Part shown: positions 15,900 to 23,627 of the stretch, piece after piece
Layout of the letters: each line of letters opens with the position of its first letter
How positions within the stretch are numbered: the first letter of the stretch is position 1
DNA from: a virus
Strand: one strand, 5' to 3'
Length of the DNA stretch: 35,668 bases
Virus record (IMG/VR): IMGVR_UViG_3300004806_000007
Span: 1-35,668 of that record
Made by a program: the position numbers and the translations under genes
The notes under the pieces: generated by a model
Told to the model about the DNA's origin: nothing
The model's database searches: none
Seen by the model: only the letters and a program-made list of their open reading frames with translations

Positions 15900-18017
15900 T
15901 CATTGTTGTATCAATGGATTTGCCCCTGCGCTAATATCCTGAACCGCTTGATTAGCATATGCGTACTGTTCAGCGTTTCTAGCGGCAATCTCTTTTTCCA
16001 GTCTGCCAGTGTCCATGTGATGCAACAACAATTCCATAATTGATTCAATTTCAACCTTGTTTTGGCTAGTAATAGCGCGGGTGTTTTGATCATGTACTTT
16101 GACCTCTGCCATTGTTTCTGTATTATGCGCTCTCGCAGTAACATCCATAAGTTTGCGCTTGTTCTCATTGTCCTGTTTGACTTGTTCAATGTCTTGACGC
16201 TGCTTGATAGCCATCTGCAACTGTTGAATCTGCTGTTGCATTTGTTGCACTTGCGCTTGTGATGCTTTAAGTTGCATCTGAACTTGTGGTGGGATAGGTG
16301 ATTTATCATCAATCTGCGCCATTGGGTTTGCCGCGGCCATACGGTCTGCAATGATCTCTGCGCCAGGAAAGTCCATGTTGCGGAATATCAAATCACCCGC
16401 GGTCTGCATCAAAGTAGGATCAGCTTGCAACATTCCTAGCATTGCATCAACGGATTCTTGACGCTTGCTGTTATAGCCTGGGCCAGTCTCCATGACAACG
16501 TCATATTCGCCTACAGTCACGTCATTTAGAACCTTTTCTACGCCCATCTCGTCAACGCCACGTTGATTAAGCGTTACCAATTCAGGCTTGCCATCTTCAC
16601 CAATGATGCGCATAACACGTTCGGTGTCGTATATCTGTGGCACTAGATCAAGAATAATCTTGCCAGTATGTGCAATGGATTGCGTTAAATTGTCGTAATA
16701 GTGGTAGTTGGTCATATCAACAGCTTGTTGCTGACCTTGCAATGATTTACCACTAATATTGCCCGTAGGAAGCTGTGCTGGATCGTAAATACCAATTACT
16801 GCCATCAAATCGGCGCTCAGTGCTTGCGCTGCCGCCATTACGCCTGCTGGTGGTGGCTCAGGTTGCAAACGCTGTGGCGCAGGTGCTGGTCTGCCTTCAA
16901 TGTCTGTCTGCTTATAACGCAGAACAGGCATAGCCTTGATGTTAGCTTGCGCCCATTCATTCTCATGGCCTTCGTCTTGACCTTCTGCAAGCAACCATTT
17001 CGCTTTCGGTGCAAGCGCAACGGATTCGGTAAGGGCAGTCTGCCAAAAGTTGTACATCTTTTGTGGGTCTTTTGCCTGACGTGCCAAGCCAAAGTATTTC
17101 TTTTTGTTGTGGACTATAAGTTGTTGTCCAGTAACTCGCACGACGGGAATGTATTTGCCAGCCCATGTACCCTCCTCTAGGATTTCCATGCCTGACATCT
17201 TGCACCATTTAATGACTTTCTTAAATGATTTGCGTCTGCTTACCTCGTATATTCCCGCATCTTCCAACAATGCTTTCTTTGGCAATTCCGATGCAAATAC
17301 ATGGTTGCCATCGCTTAAAAGTATCAAATCTTCTGACTTACGCTCAGTCCAGAAGTATTCAGCAATGCGAATATCTTCCTTCATTATCCATTCTGAATCA
17401 GTATCGCCAGTTCCGCGCTGGTGAAATCCAGAACCATCGTCGGCATCTGGGTACATCTTGCGAAACACGTCTTTGCGGATGACCTCAGTTATGAGTACTT
17501 TTTCAGCGTCAGAACCATTAGGAAGTATAGAGTTAGGGTCAAAATAGACGGTAAAAGGATTATTAATGCGTCTAATATAAATCTCTTGGTCAAACGATTT
17601 TTCGCTAACATAATCTGTTTCTACCCGCCAGTAACCCCAACCCATACGCACAGCAAAGTCAAATGCGTGGTCATAAGCATCTTCTGCATTGCTGTTAACT
17701 TCAATGTGTCGGCAAATACCTTGTAAAATCTCCGCAACTTTTGCATCTGATTCATTGTTCATGCCATGAACTTTAATGCGTGGGCGTTGCTGACGTTGTT
17801 GGTTTGTAATCTGTCGGCAATATGCGTCTAACTTGTTAATTGTCAGGCATGGACGAGATTCTAAGCTGCGACTATTTTGCAATTCTACTGGCCATTGATC
17901 GCCTGAACAAAATAGAATATCTTCAAGCGCTTCTGCTCGATTGTTTGAGTCAGCATCATTGCAAAACGTCAGGAATTGTTTTGCCTCTGTAATTCGTGAA
18001 TCGTAATCGTCTTGCAT
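15900..18017 (-). CDS. Portal protein, P22-like (705 aa)
   Basis: The protein forms the dodecameric ring through which DNA enters and leaves the head. P22-portal family features include DILFCSGDQWP, RPCLTINKLDAYCRQITNQQRQQRPRIKV, FDFAVRMGWGYWRVETDY, INNPFTVYFDPNS, and the later AQLPTGNISGKSLQGQQQAVDMTNYHYYDN wing/crown region. The C-terminal part (about residues 590-650) is a Gln-rich coiled coil like the P22 portal barrel. Length is close to P22 gp1 (725 aa). I prefer the ATG at 18017 (MQDDYDSR, with GGATGGG upstream); an ATG at 18032 is also open. The start lies 2 bp from the TerL stop. Confidence 0.9.
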   Translation of the reverse strand: MQDDYDSRITEAKQFLTFCNDADSNNRAEALEDILFCSGDQWPVELQNSRSLESRPCLTINKLDAYCRQITNQQRQQRPRIKVHGMNNESDAKVAEILQGICRHIEVNSNAEDAYDHAFDFAVRMGWGYWRVETDYVSEKSFDQEIYIRRINNPFTVYFDPNSILPNGSDAEKVLITEVIRKDVFRKMYPDADDGSGFHQRGTGDTDSEWIMKEDIRIAEYFWTERKSEDLILLSDGNHVFASELPKKALLEDAGIYEVSRRKSFKKVIKWCKMSGMEILEEGTWAGKYIPVVRVTGQQLIVHNKKKYFGLARQAKDPQKMYNFWQTALTESVALAPKAKWLLAEGQDEGHENEWAQANIKAMPVLRYKQTDIEGRPAPAPQRLQPEPPPAGVMAAAQALSADLMAVIGIYDPAQLPTGNISGKSLQGQQQAVDMTNYHYYDNLTQSIAHTGKIILDLVPQIYDTERVMRIIGEDGKPELVTLNQRGVDEMGVEKVLNDVTVGEYDVVMETGPGYNSKRQESVDAMLGMLQADPTLMQTAGDLIFRNMDFPGAEIIADRMAAANPMAQIDDKSPIPPQVQMQLKASQAQVQQMQQQIQQLQMAIKQRQDIEQVKQDNENKRKLMDVTARAHNTETMAEVKVHDQNTRAITSQNKVEIESIMELLLHHMDTGRLEKEIAARNAEQYAYANQAVQDISAGANPLIQQ

Positions 18018-18019
18018 AA

Positions 18020-19306
18020 TTAACCCATCCATGAGCCTGGCGGCGAGTATGTTGGTCGTTTAGGTTTTGCCTGTTTTGGTTCTGCTACCATCAACCCCAA
18101 CATTCTGAATGCGTCTGCGCCGTGACTATACTGGTCATGGATAGGCGTTTTACTAAATGCCTTGGTATCAGGGTCAACCTCATATCTATAGTGTCTAAGG
18201 CATTGTAATCCATCTGAACAATTATCTCTATCAAACCAACAATTGCGGAATATTGTTCGTGCAGCGTCAATACTGTCAACTATTGGTGTTCGTTCTAAGA
18301 TTCGCGTCTTGAACCCTGAGTTTCTGACAATTTCTTCAATACTTCGCCCATTGGCCGCCAAAGTCTTATTCTGGGCATCGTGTGGCAGCCATAGCGTATC
18401 GTAGACATACCCAAAGGTTTGCAGCTTAGCAAGATAGTGCGCAATCGTTTGCTGGTTATCTTCAAGATATCTAATAAGACGTGTTTCCATCCCTACGAAC
18501 TGGACAAACCATATTGCTGTGGCATCCGACCAACCTAAGTCAAACACGGCATGGACAGGTTTAGCAGGTTCATAAGGCACTTTAGTAATTCGCCCATCAA
18601 CTTCAGCAAATTGCATTTCTTTAGCAAACACCGCGCCATCTACAGTCTGCCTACATATCCCTTCCCAAACCGTGTTGTAAGCCTCAATATCACGATTCTT
18701 TAGGGATTGACGCTCTAAATCTAGCGTTTCAGGAAACCACGGATTGTCATTCCAGTTAATCTTTTGAACTATAGAGTTTTCAGGTGGATGCAATACAAAC
18801 CGTTGGTAGGTTTCGTCTGATTCTAGTTCAGGGTTAAATGTTATCCATATCTCAGAATCTTGTTTACGAATAGTTGGTATCAATACAGACCAACTTGCCG
18901 AACTGGTAGTTTGTGCTTCCTCTACCCAACAAATATCCACACCTTCAAATGACTTAATGTTAGCAACGTTGTTCTTTAAGCCTGCGAAGCTAAACTCTGT
19001 GCCATTCATGCCACGAATGTTGGTTTGGGTAATCTCATAGAATCCATTCAAACCCAAAGCGATGATTTGATCCGATAGCAGCTTGTGTACAGAATCTTTT
19101 ATACTTGTTTGAAATTCCCTAGCGCAGAGAATTCTAAGGGGTTTTTGTGCGCCTTTGATTAGTAATGCCCTAGCAACTCCCCAGGACTTAGCTCCCCCGC
19201 GGCCACCATAAAGTATTCGGTATCTTGACTTCGGTGGATCAAATAAACAACTAAGTTTTACAGGGAATTCAGCTTTGGCAATTGCTGACTTAATTTGCTC
19301 ATTCAT
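18020..19306 (-). CDS. terL: Terminase large subunit (428 aa)
   Basis: This is the packaging motor ATPase and nuclease. Walker A is YGGRGGAKSWG (about residues 34-44), Walker B is VDICWVEEAQ (about 124-133), followed by the coupling WITFNPE motif. The nuclease half has FDLGWSDATAIW, then LPHDAQ, and closes with SHGADAFRML, giving the acidic cluster expected of the RNase H-like domain. The type matches the PBSX/terminase-3 family. I take the ATG at 19306, which overlaps the TerS stop by 8 bp; a GTG lies one codon upstream. Confidence 0.92.
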   Translation of the reverse strand: MNEQIKSAIAKAEFPVKLSCLFDPPKSRYRILYGGRGGAKSWGVARALLIKGAQKPLRILCAREFQTSIKDSVHKLLSDQIIALGLNGFYEITQTNIRGMNGTEFSFAGLKNNVANIKSFEGVDICWVEEAQTTSSASWSVLIPTIRKQDSEIWITFNPELESDETYQRFVLHPPENSIVQKINWNDNPWFPETLDLERQSLKNRDIEAYNTVWEGICRQTVDGAVFAKEMQFAEVDGRITKVPYEPAKPVHAVFDLGWSDATAIWFVQFVGMETRLIRYLEDNQQTIAHYLAKLQTFGYVYDTLWLPHDAQNKTLAANGRSIEEIVRNSGFKTRILERTPIVDSIDAARTIFRNCWFDRDNCSDGLQCLRHYRYEVDPDTKAFSKTPIHDQYSHGADAFRMLGLMVAEPKQAKPKRPTYSPPGSWMG

Positions 19307-19580
19307 CACGCTGCTGTGGTTTCACAAACGTAATTTCAATGCCAGCTAAAAGGGGCGAACCATCCGCATTCTCAAGAGTGTTCGCCTGTATTGCTTTACC
19401 ATCTACTCTATCAATCAATTCTTTTATTGCCCACATCTCGTTAGCTTCTGCCGCAGAAATCAGGTTCTCAACAACTGTATGCACACGTTCGGGATTCTGT
19501 ACAAGTTTTTTCCTGAGAGCGTCATAAAACAGTCTCGATTTACTTGCATTAGAATTCCCTACAGGTGCGCCGCCAGCCAT
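19299..19580 (-). CDS. terS: Terminase small subunit-like protein (93 aa)
   Basis: The protein opens MAGGAPVGNSNASKSRLFYDALRKKLVQNP, a motif typical of small DNA-binding proteins encoded just before TerL. It continues with VVENLISAAEANEMWAIKELIDRVDGKAIQA, a helix pair ending in the common ELIDRVDGKA motif. It overlaps terL by 8 bp. It would recognise phage DNA and load the large subunit. It is shorter than P22 gp3 (162 aa), so either a C-terminal oligomerisation part is reduced or it is a distinct TerS type. Confidence 0.75.
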   Translation of the reverse strand: MAGGAPVGNSNASKSRLFYDALRKKLVQNPERVHTVVENLISAAEANEMWAIKELIDRVDGKAIQANTLENADGSPLLAGIEITFVKPQQRDE

Positions 19581-19614
19581 GTTGTTTTAACCAATAAATT
19601 GTTGATAAAAAAGT

Positions 19615-19791
19615 TTAATTGTCGTCATCTTCGTTCATTAGCGTTGAAACAGCATCAGCTAATTCGTCAAGTTGCAACTGTTCCATTTGATCTTCAATCT
19701 TAGCAATAATTTCTGCGCCGATATTGTAGGGTTGTTCTTTCAGAATACATAAAATTGCATCCCATTGTTGTTCGTCAAGTACGATTTCCAT
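19615..19791 (-). CDS. Small conserved protein, paralogue of its neighbour (58 aa)
   Basis: The product begins MEIVLDEQQWDAILCILKEQ and has PYNIGAEIIAKIEDQ, then an acidic tail ending NEDDDN. The pattern (short strand, helix, LPY-type turn, (V/I)IAKI..Q helix) repeats in the next gene upstream (19794-19958), indicating a tandem duplication. Similar 50-60 aa proteins are common in phage genomes; their function is unknown. The start ATG lies 2 bp after the stop of the upstream paralogue. Confidence 0.6.
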   Translation of the reverse strand: MEIVLDEQQWDAILCILKEQPYNIGAEIIAKIEDQMEQLQLDELADAVSTLMNEDDDN

Positions 19792-19793
19792 GA

Positions 19794-19958
19794 TTATTCC
19801 TGTGGTGTAGTTTCAGATAAATTTTCAGCAGCTTGTACCTGTGGCACAGCTTGGGTATGAATCTTCATAAAAAGTTCGTGTACAAGTTTATGTGGTAATT
19901 CTTGTAATGCCCTAAGAATTAACTCTACTTCATCCTTAGTGTGTTTAAGTGTAATCAT
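19794..19958 (-). CDS. Small conserved protein, paralogue of its neighbour (54 aa)
   Basis: The product begins MITLKHTKDEVELILRALQE and has LPHKLVHELFMKIHTQ. It aligns with the 58-aa neighbour by eye in the LxxLQELPxxxxxELxxKIxxQ core. Its start overlaps the stop of the DUF6496-like gene (ATGA). It is a helical protein with no membrane segment; the role is unknown. Confidence 0.6.
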   Translation of the reverse strand: MITLKHTKDEVELILRALQELPHKLVHELFMKIHTQAVPQVQAAENLSETTPQE

Positions 19959-20098
19959 TTTTTCTTACCCTTTTGTTGCGCCTCACGCTTTTCTGCATAC
20001 GCAATAGCTACAGCTTGCTTAACAGGTTTACCCGCCTTGATTTCTGTCTTGATGTTCTCTTTGAACGCTTTTGGACTAGCTGATTTCTTTAATGGCAT
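19955..20098 (-). CDS. DUF6496-like small basic protein (47 aa)
   Basis: The product MPLKKSASPKAFKENIKTEIKAGKPVKQAVAIAYAEKREA with a Lys-rich tail is recognisable as a small, very widespread phage protein (MPLxKSxSxxAFxxNxxxExxAGKPxKQAxAIAY). Function is not established; the basic charge suggests nucleic-acid contact. I choose the second ATG of an ATGATG pair, because GAGGAAA lies at proper distance before it. It overlaps the end of the GroES-like gene. Confidence 0.75.
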   Translation of the reverse strand: MPLKKSASPKAFKENIKTEIKAGKPVKQAVAIAYAEKREAQQKGKKK

Positions 20099-20372
20099 CA
20101 TTTTCCTCTGAAATAAAGCAAATATCTTTCCAACTACAGATAAGGTATCGCTCCCCATCTTCGTAATATTCTTGATAACTTAAATATTCATTATTGCCCA
20201 TTGTGCCAAAGCGTACAAATTCGCCAATATGCAAATGTTGTTTAGCTAAATCCCCAACAGCAACAATGTTTCCCATGTTGTCACGTTCATCCATAATCAC
20301 GTCAATAATTGCTGACTTGATGCGAGTGATAGGTTTAACAACGATTCGGTCTTTTAAAGGTTTAAGTTTCAT
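20076..20372 (-). CDS. GroES-like co-chaperonin (98 aa)
   Basis: MKLKPLKDRIVVKPI matches the first strand of Cpn10/GroES (MxxRPLxDRVVVK). IDVIMDERDNMGNIVAVGDLA corresponds to the mobile-loop and GxVxAVG region, and HIGEFVRFGTMGNNEYLSYQEY with GERYLICSWKDICFI corresponds to the GDxVxFGxxxGxE and yLvmxexDIlai strands. Length is typical (95-100 aa). Phage co-chaperonins such as T4 gp31 replace GroES and fold the coat with host GroEL. The mobile loop is shorter than in GroES, so GroEL binding is uncertain. AAGG precedes the ATG at 20372; a longer in-frame extension is unlikely. Confidence 0.75.
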   Translation of the reverse strand: MKLKPLKDRIVVKPITRIKSAIIDVIMDERDNMGNIVAVGDLAKQHLHIGEFVRFGTMGNNEYLSYQEYYEDGERYLICSWKDICFISEENDAIKEIS

Positions 20373-20577
20373 TTCTAACCTTTGGTGGTCTGCCGCGCCT
20401 GGCAGGTAATTCAACGTAACTGTCAGCTTGTATTTCTGAAATAGCTATAGCAGTGTATTCGCCACACCATTCGTTCTGATGCTTAGTTTGATACTGCGGA
20501 AAACGCCGACAACTTCCTAAGTCAGTACCTAGGAAGTATTTACAGGTGCTACAAGTAGTAAAATCTAAATCAGCCAT
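20362..20577 (-). CDS. Small zinc-binding protein with C-terminal AT-hook-like motif (71 aa)
   Basis: Residues 9-12 CSTC, then GSCRRFP and NEWCGEY, give four cysteines in the layout CxxC...C...C, a small zinc site seen in several phage and bacterial proteins (CxxCxxF...CRRxP...WCGE). The C-terminus has ARRGRPPKVRNE, whose RGRP core matches an AT-hook that binds the minor groove of AT-rich DNA. Combined, it may be a small DNA-binding protein. It overlaps the GroES-like start by 11 bp. Confidence 0.6.
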   Translation of the reverse strand: MADLDFTTCSTCKYFLGTDLGSCRRFPQYQTKHQNEWCGEYTAIAISEIQADSYVELPARRGRPPKVRNET

Positions 20578-20601
20578 TACAAACCCTTGTTGTACTGGTT
20601 A

Positions 20602-20636
20602 GCAGGTCTTTCGGTGCTGTAACACCATTGACCTGC
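20602..20636 (-). other. Two-level hairpin between small late genes
   Basis: GCAGGTC (20602-20608) pairs with GACCTGC (20630-20636), and inside it GGTG pairs with CACC around a 6-nt loop. It fills the gap between 20640-20975 and 20362-20577. No T-run follows on the minus strand, so it is probably an RNA regulatory or processing structure rather than a terminator. Confidence 0.5.
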
Positions 20637-20639
20637 GAA

Positions 20640-20975
20640 TTACATACTGTCTTGATCGTGAGCTACACGCTTGTGGTCATATACAGACTTTTCGCCCATG
20701 TGACCTTTGCATTCACCTAAACGACCATCGTGATGACCCATATGCGAACCTTCACGCAAACCAAGACCATCAGCTTTGCCCATGCCTACGCCACCAGCAA
20801 TCGGCGCTTTACGCTCGCCTGATGTGTCGCTTGACAATACGCCTTTAGGCATTTTCTCGCCAGATGCACCTTCGTGGTACTCTTCACGATCAACTTTGGA
20901 TGCTTTAATGCGTTTTTCACCAGACATATCAGCCTTGGCAACGCCTTTAGGAAACTTTTTAGCTTCGTAGCCCAT
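20640..20975 (-). CDS. Unknown charged, Gly/Lys/His-rich protein with internal repeats (111 aa)
   Basis: Two repeat units are visible: KFPKGVAKADMSGEKRIKA (residues about 7-25) and KMPKGVLSSDTSGERKAPI (about 41-59), separated by KVDREEYHEGASGE. The C-terminal half is Gly/His-rich (REGSHMGHHDGRLGECKGHMGEKSVYDHKRVAHDQ). No hydrophobic core is obvious, so it may be disordered or metal-binding. AGGATAAT precedes the ATG. It lies among late small genes between RusA and the zinc protein. I do not recognise a family. Confidence 0.6.
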   Translation of the reverse strand: MGYEAKKFPKGVAKADMSGEKRIKASKVDREEYHEGASGEKMPKGVLSSDTSGERKAPIAGGVGMGKADGLGLREGSHMGHHDGRLGECKGHMGEKSVYDHKRVAHDQDSM

Positions 20976-21006
20976 GATTATCCTTTAAATATCAGGTAAC
21001 TTAATT

Positions 21007-21363
21007 TTACTCTCTAGGTGTGAAAGTAACAACCACCTTATTGCCTATTGTATCTGACAACACAGGGTGAATGCGAAACATTTTATCATTGATACCTAGC
21101 GCATCTGCTATGCCATCTCTACCAGATTTAAATGCAGCTACCAGGTTATCGTCATCTCTGTGTCTGCGGTCGGGTGGATAAAACGTTATATCTAAGTCAA
21201 TAAACTTATCTTTAATAGCAGACAAACTATTAATGTCGGCTTTAATTGTTAACAATTTGCATTCTTCACGATACGCTTTTTTTACTTTTGCTTTAGTCGC
21301 CCAATGCAATTGCTTATTTGGATTTAATTCTTTGGGTGGAAATGGGTAATCTATGGTCAACAT
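21007..21363 (-). CDS. rusA: RusA-type Holliday junction resolvase (118 aa)
   Basis: The N-terminal LTIDYPFPPKELNPNKQLHW with a Lys/Arg helix, and the C-terminal YPPDRRHRDDDNLVAAFKSGRDGIADALGINDKMF, match the RusA family. The RRHRDDDNL....K...DG(I/L)ADALGINDK motif supplies the acidic residues that bind Mg2+ in E. coli RusA (120 aa). It would resolve branched DNA before packaging. I choose ATG at 21363; a TTG lies two codons upstream. Confidence 0.9.
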   Translation of the reverse strand: MLTIDYPFPPKELNPNKQLHWATKAKVKKAYREECKLLTIKADINSLSAIKDKFIDLDITFYPPDRRHRDDDNLVAAFKSGRDGIADALGINDKMFRIHPVLSDTIGNKVVVTFTPRE

Positions 21364-21454
21364 TTGCAATATTTATTAAAAAACAATGAGTTATAGTAGT
21401 TTTGTAACATAAACCTTATTAAAATCGGGAAAGTGCAAATACTAAAGGTCTTTT

Positions 21455-22414
21455 ATGTCTATACATCTAACAGATGAGCAATGGATTGAAGCATTTAGAA
21501 AAATTGGTTCTCCGCAACTATTTGCACAAGCGCACAATTTAAATGTAAGAACAGTTTATCAGCGTAGACGATCTTTAGAACAAAGATATAGCATAAATTT
21601 AGAAACAACCAATAACCAGCGTTTAAATTTAAAGTTACGCCGCATACAAGAAGCAGCACCCAATGTTAGACGTGGCATGAACCTTGAAAAAGGTACAGTA
21701 ATAGTGTTCAGCGATGCGCACTTTTGGCCAGACGAAACCACGACAGCTTTTAAATCACTCATACATTTCATCAAAGAATTAAAGCCTGTAGCTATTGTAT
21801 GTAATGGCGATGCTTTTGATGGTGCATCATCTAGCCGGCATCCTCGCATTGGGTTTTCTAAAGTACCAACCATAAAAGAAGAAATTGAAGCTTGCAAGTT
21901 TTATATGGGCGAAATTGAAAAAGTTGCTTGTGGCGCAAAATTGGTTTGGACAATGGGCAACCACGATATGCGCTTTGAATCTTCCCTTGCTAACGCAGTA
22001 GGCCAATTTGAAGGTGTTGAAGGATTTACCTTAAAAGATCATTTCCCTTTCTGGCAACCTTGTTGGTCTTTTTGGATTAACGAAGATACGATTATCAAGC
22101 ATCGTTTTAAGGGTGGTAGATATGGTGGCTATCAAAATACTGTTAACGGTGGCGTAAATATCATTACAGGACATACCCATGTATTAGCTGTGTCACCAGT
22201 TACAGACTATAACGGTACACGATACGGTGTTCAGACAGGTTGCCTGGCAGATCCGCATTCTGAGTCTTTTAATTATGCGGAAGATGGCCCTAAAGACTGG
22301 CGCAGCGGTTTTGCTGTATTGACTTGGGATAGAAGCAAATTATTGTTGCCTGAACTTGTACAAGTTTGGGACGAAGATGAAGTGCAATTCCGCGGGCAGA
22401 TTGTCAAAGTATGA
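21455..22414 (+). CDS. Calcineurin-like metallophosphoesterase with N-terminal HTH-like region (319 aa)
   Basis: All metallophosphoesterase signatures are present: FSDAHFWP (about residue 85), VCNGDAFDG (about 115), MGNHDMR (about 167) and ITGHTHV (about 238). Residues 1-65 are a helical, Arg-rich region (WIEAFRKIGSPQLFAQAHNLNVRTVYQRRRSLEQ) that looks like a helix-turn-helix, so it may target DNA. The substrate is not known; phage members include nucleases and phosphatases. The gene reads opposite to its neighbours and overlaps the SprT-like gene by 4 bp (ATGA). AAAGG precedes the ATG. Confidence 0.85.
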   Translation: MSIHLTDEQWIEAFRKIGSPQLFAQAHNLNVRTVYQRRRSLEQRYSINLETTNNQRLNLKLRRIQEAAPNVRRGMNLEKGTVIVFSDAHFWPDETTTAFKSLIHFIKELKPVAIVCNGDAFDGASSSRHPRIGFSKVPTIKEEIEACKFYMGEIEKVACGAKLVWTMGNHDMRFESSLANAVGQFEGVEGFTLKDHFPFWQPCWSFWINEDTIIKHRFKGGRYGGYQNTVNGGVNIITGHTHVLAVSPVTDYNGTRYGVQTGCLADPHSESFNYAEDGPKDWRSGFAVLTWDRSKLLLPELVQVWDEDEVQFRGQIVKV

Positions 22415-22755
22415 AATTTACATCGTCAACTTTACGATCAATTTACACAATGTTGTGTGATTTGCGTCCATTTTGTCGGTGGTCATTGCCAGGTACTGAC
22501 GAAATCATATTTGTAGCGTCAAACGATACAGATGCTATGGGTACTTATGTTTATGATGACGAAAAAGAAAAACATATTTTGACCATTTCAAAAGTTAAAA
22601 ACGGTCATTTACTTACAATAATTAAAACCATGAGTCACGAGATGATTCACATGAAGCGCTGGCAAACATCAGGCTGGGATAAACACGATGTTGTCTTTAG
22701 ACGTTTTGCCACGCAAATTAGCAATGAATTAGGTTTTGACCCCAACGAGCTTTGA
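22411..22755 (+). CDS. SprT-like zinc metalloprotease domain protein (114 aa)
   Basis: TMSHEMIHMKRW (about residues 73-84) is an HExxH zinc-protease motif in the SprT-like context (xHExxHxxq). A C-terminal DVVFRRFATQI helix matches the usual position of downstream ligand-bearing helices. The protein is a bare catalytic domain. SprT/Spartan relatives cleave DNA-protein crosslinks; that role here is inference. It ends tail-to-tail with the Ref-like gene, overlapping it by 27 bp. Confidence 0.65.
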   Translation: MKFTSSTLRSIYTMLCDLRPFCRWSLPGTDEIIFVASNDTDAMGTYVYDDEKEKHILTISKVKNGHLLTIIKTMSHEMIHMKRWQTSGWDKHDVVFRRFATQISNELGFDPNEL

Positions 22756-23007
22756 TGTTCGTTCTAGCAAATCTTCCTCGCTCACACCATAGTGCCTTGC
22801 AAACGCTTTTCTACCCATGCCATGTACGCCAGTATTGCCTCGATGGTGTTCGGGGCATAGCGCTATAACTGGTGCGTTCTTGCGTAATCCTGCATGACGT
22901 ATGTGGTGTATCTCAGCAGGAGTTTCGCCTAAGTCTAAAAAATTACATAGTATGCAACCAAATGATGCAAGACGATCATAATGTTGCTTTTCTAACTTGC
23001 TCGACAT
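22729..23007 (-). CDS. Ref-like HNH nuclease (92 aa)
   Basis: The sequence HYDRLASFGCILC, AEIHHIRHAGLRKNAPVIALCPEHHRGNTGVHGMGRKAF matches the RecA-dependent nuclease family of phage P1 Ref. It shows a CxxC pair, the HH of the beta-beta-alpha metal motif, CPEHH and the HGMG..AF tail. P1 Ref cuts DNA within RecA D-loops; this version lacks the long disordered N-terminus of P1 Ref. AGGGAT precedes the ATG. It is the last gene of the leftward early operon. Confidence 0.8.
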   Translation of the reverse strand: MSSKLEKQHYDRLASFGCILCNFLDLGETPAEIHHIRHAGLRKNAPVIALCPEHHRGNTGVHGMGRKAFARHYGVSEEDLLERTSKLVGVKT

Positions 23008-23161
23008 ATTTATCCCTAGTCTTTAATGCAAGTTGTTCTGCTGTTTGCATGATGTTAGTCATGTTTGAGTATGCTGCTTCCCAATCGTTGTTTAATGCCT
23101 GTTTATAAAACTGTTTTGTATATTTAGTAAGGTCAAAAAAGTTCTCTGCATAATCAGTCAT
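22976..23161 (-). CDS. Unknown small helical protein (61 aa)
   Basis: The product MTDYAENFFDLTKYTKQFYKQALNNDWEAAYSNMTNIMQTAEQLALKTRDKYVEQVRK is predicted all-helical by its pattern, with an aromatic N-terminal half and mixed charge. The start is ATGA-coupled to the small membrane protein upstream and its end overlaps the Ref-like gene by 32 bp. No family is recognised. Confidence 0.6.
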   Translation of the reverse strand: MTDYAENFFDLTKYTKQFYKQALNNDWEAAYSNMTNIMQTAEQLALKTRDKYVEQVRKATL

Positions 23162-23304
23162 TTTTCCGCCAATAAGTAAAGTCCGACATTGCCAAGCGCA
23201 TAGCCGAAATAAGTGATAGCAAGGGGTATATTTCCTTTTATTCCTTGCTCAATAGAAATGTAACTATAGATCAATCCTGTGACAACAATCAACCATGCGC
23301 TCAT
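23158..23304 (-). CDS. Small two-helix membrane protein (48 aa)
   Basis: The product starts MSAWLIVVTGLIYSYISIEQ, followed by GIKGN and IPLAITYFGYALGNVGLYLLAEK. Two hydrophobic segments (residues 3-17 and 26-44) flank a short polar loop, so it should sit in the inner membrane. It is coupled to both neighbours by ATGA overlaps. Similar two-helix proteins recur in aquatic phages; function is unknown. Confidence 0.65.
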   Translation of the reverse strand: MSAWLIVVTGLIYSYISIEQGIKGNIPLAITYFGYALGNVGLYLLAEK

Positions 23305-23627
23305 TTTAAATTTTTATCCATGATTCTATTGTTAGCTTGTTCAGATCGCCACGCATCAAATTTCATTTGCGCCGTAAGCAATCTCCATTTTAGCAATTCC
23401 ATTTCGTAGGTAGCTTGACCTATCCCTTCGCATAGTTGAACATATTCTGCACTAGCATACGCTTCACGCTCTTGCGCCGTTACAGACAAGTTGGGATGCT
23501 TTTTCATTTCAATAGCTTTTAAACTAGACTTAAACGCTTCTAGTTCAGCTAATTCTTGACGTGCTTTAGCAAACTTGGGTGCGTTATCCCAAATAAACTG
23601 TATGGCCTTGTCTGCGGTTTCATTCAT
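23301..23627 (-). CDS. Conserved coiled-coil phage protein (108 aa)
   Basis: This is an all-helical pattern with FAKARQELAELEAFKSSLKAIEMKKHPNLSVTAQEREAYASAEYVQLCEGIGQATYEMELLKWRLLTAQMKFDAWRSEQANNR. The QEREAYAS.EY and LLKWRL..AQMK...WR segments mark a family often found in phage early regions; I know no function. It overlaps the methyltransferase stop and is ATGA-coupled to the membrane protein downstream. Confidence 0.65.
   Translation of the reverse strand: MNETADKAIQFIWDNAPKFAKARQELAELEAFKSSLKAIEMKKHPNLSVTAQEREAYASAEYVQLCEGIGQATYEMELLKWRLLTAQMKFDAWRSEQANNRIMDKNLK

Noticed and set aside
21370-21454. Clear divergent sigma-70 promoters between rusA and the metallophosphoesterase gene
   Set aside because: Promoters are expected here, but the best -10-like boxes (TAAAAT, TATAGT) lack a -35 at proper spacing, so I do not call them.
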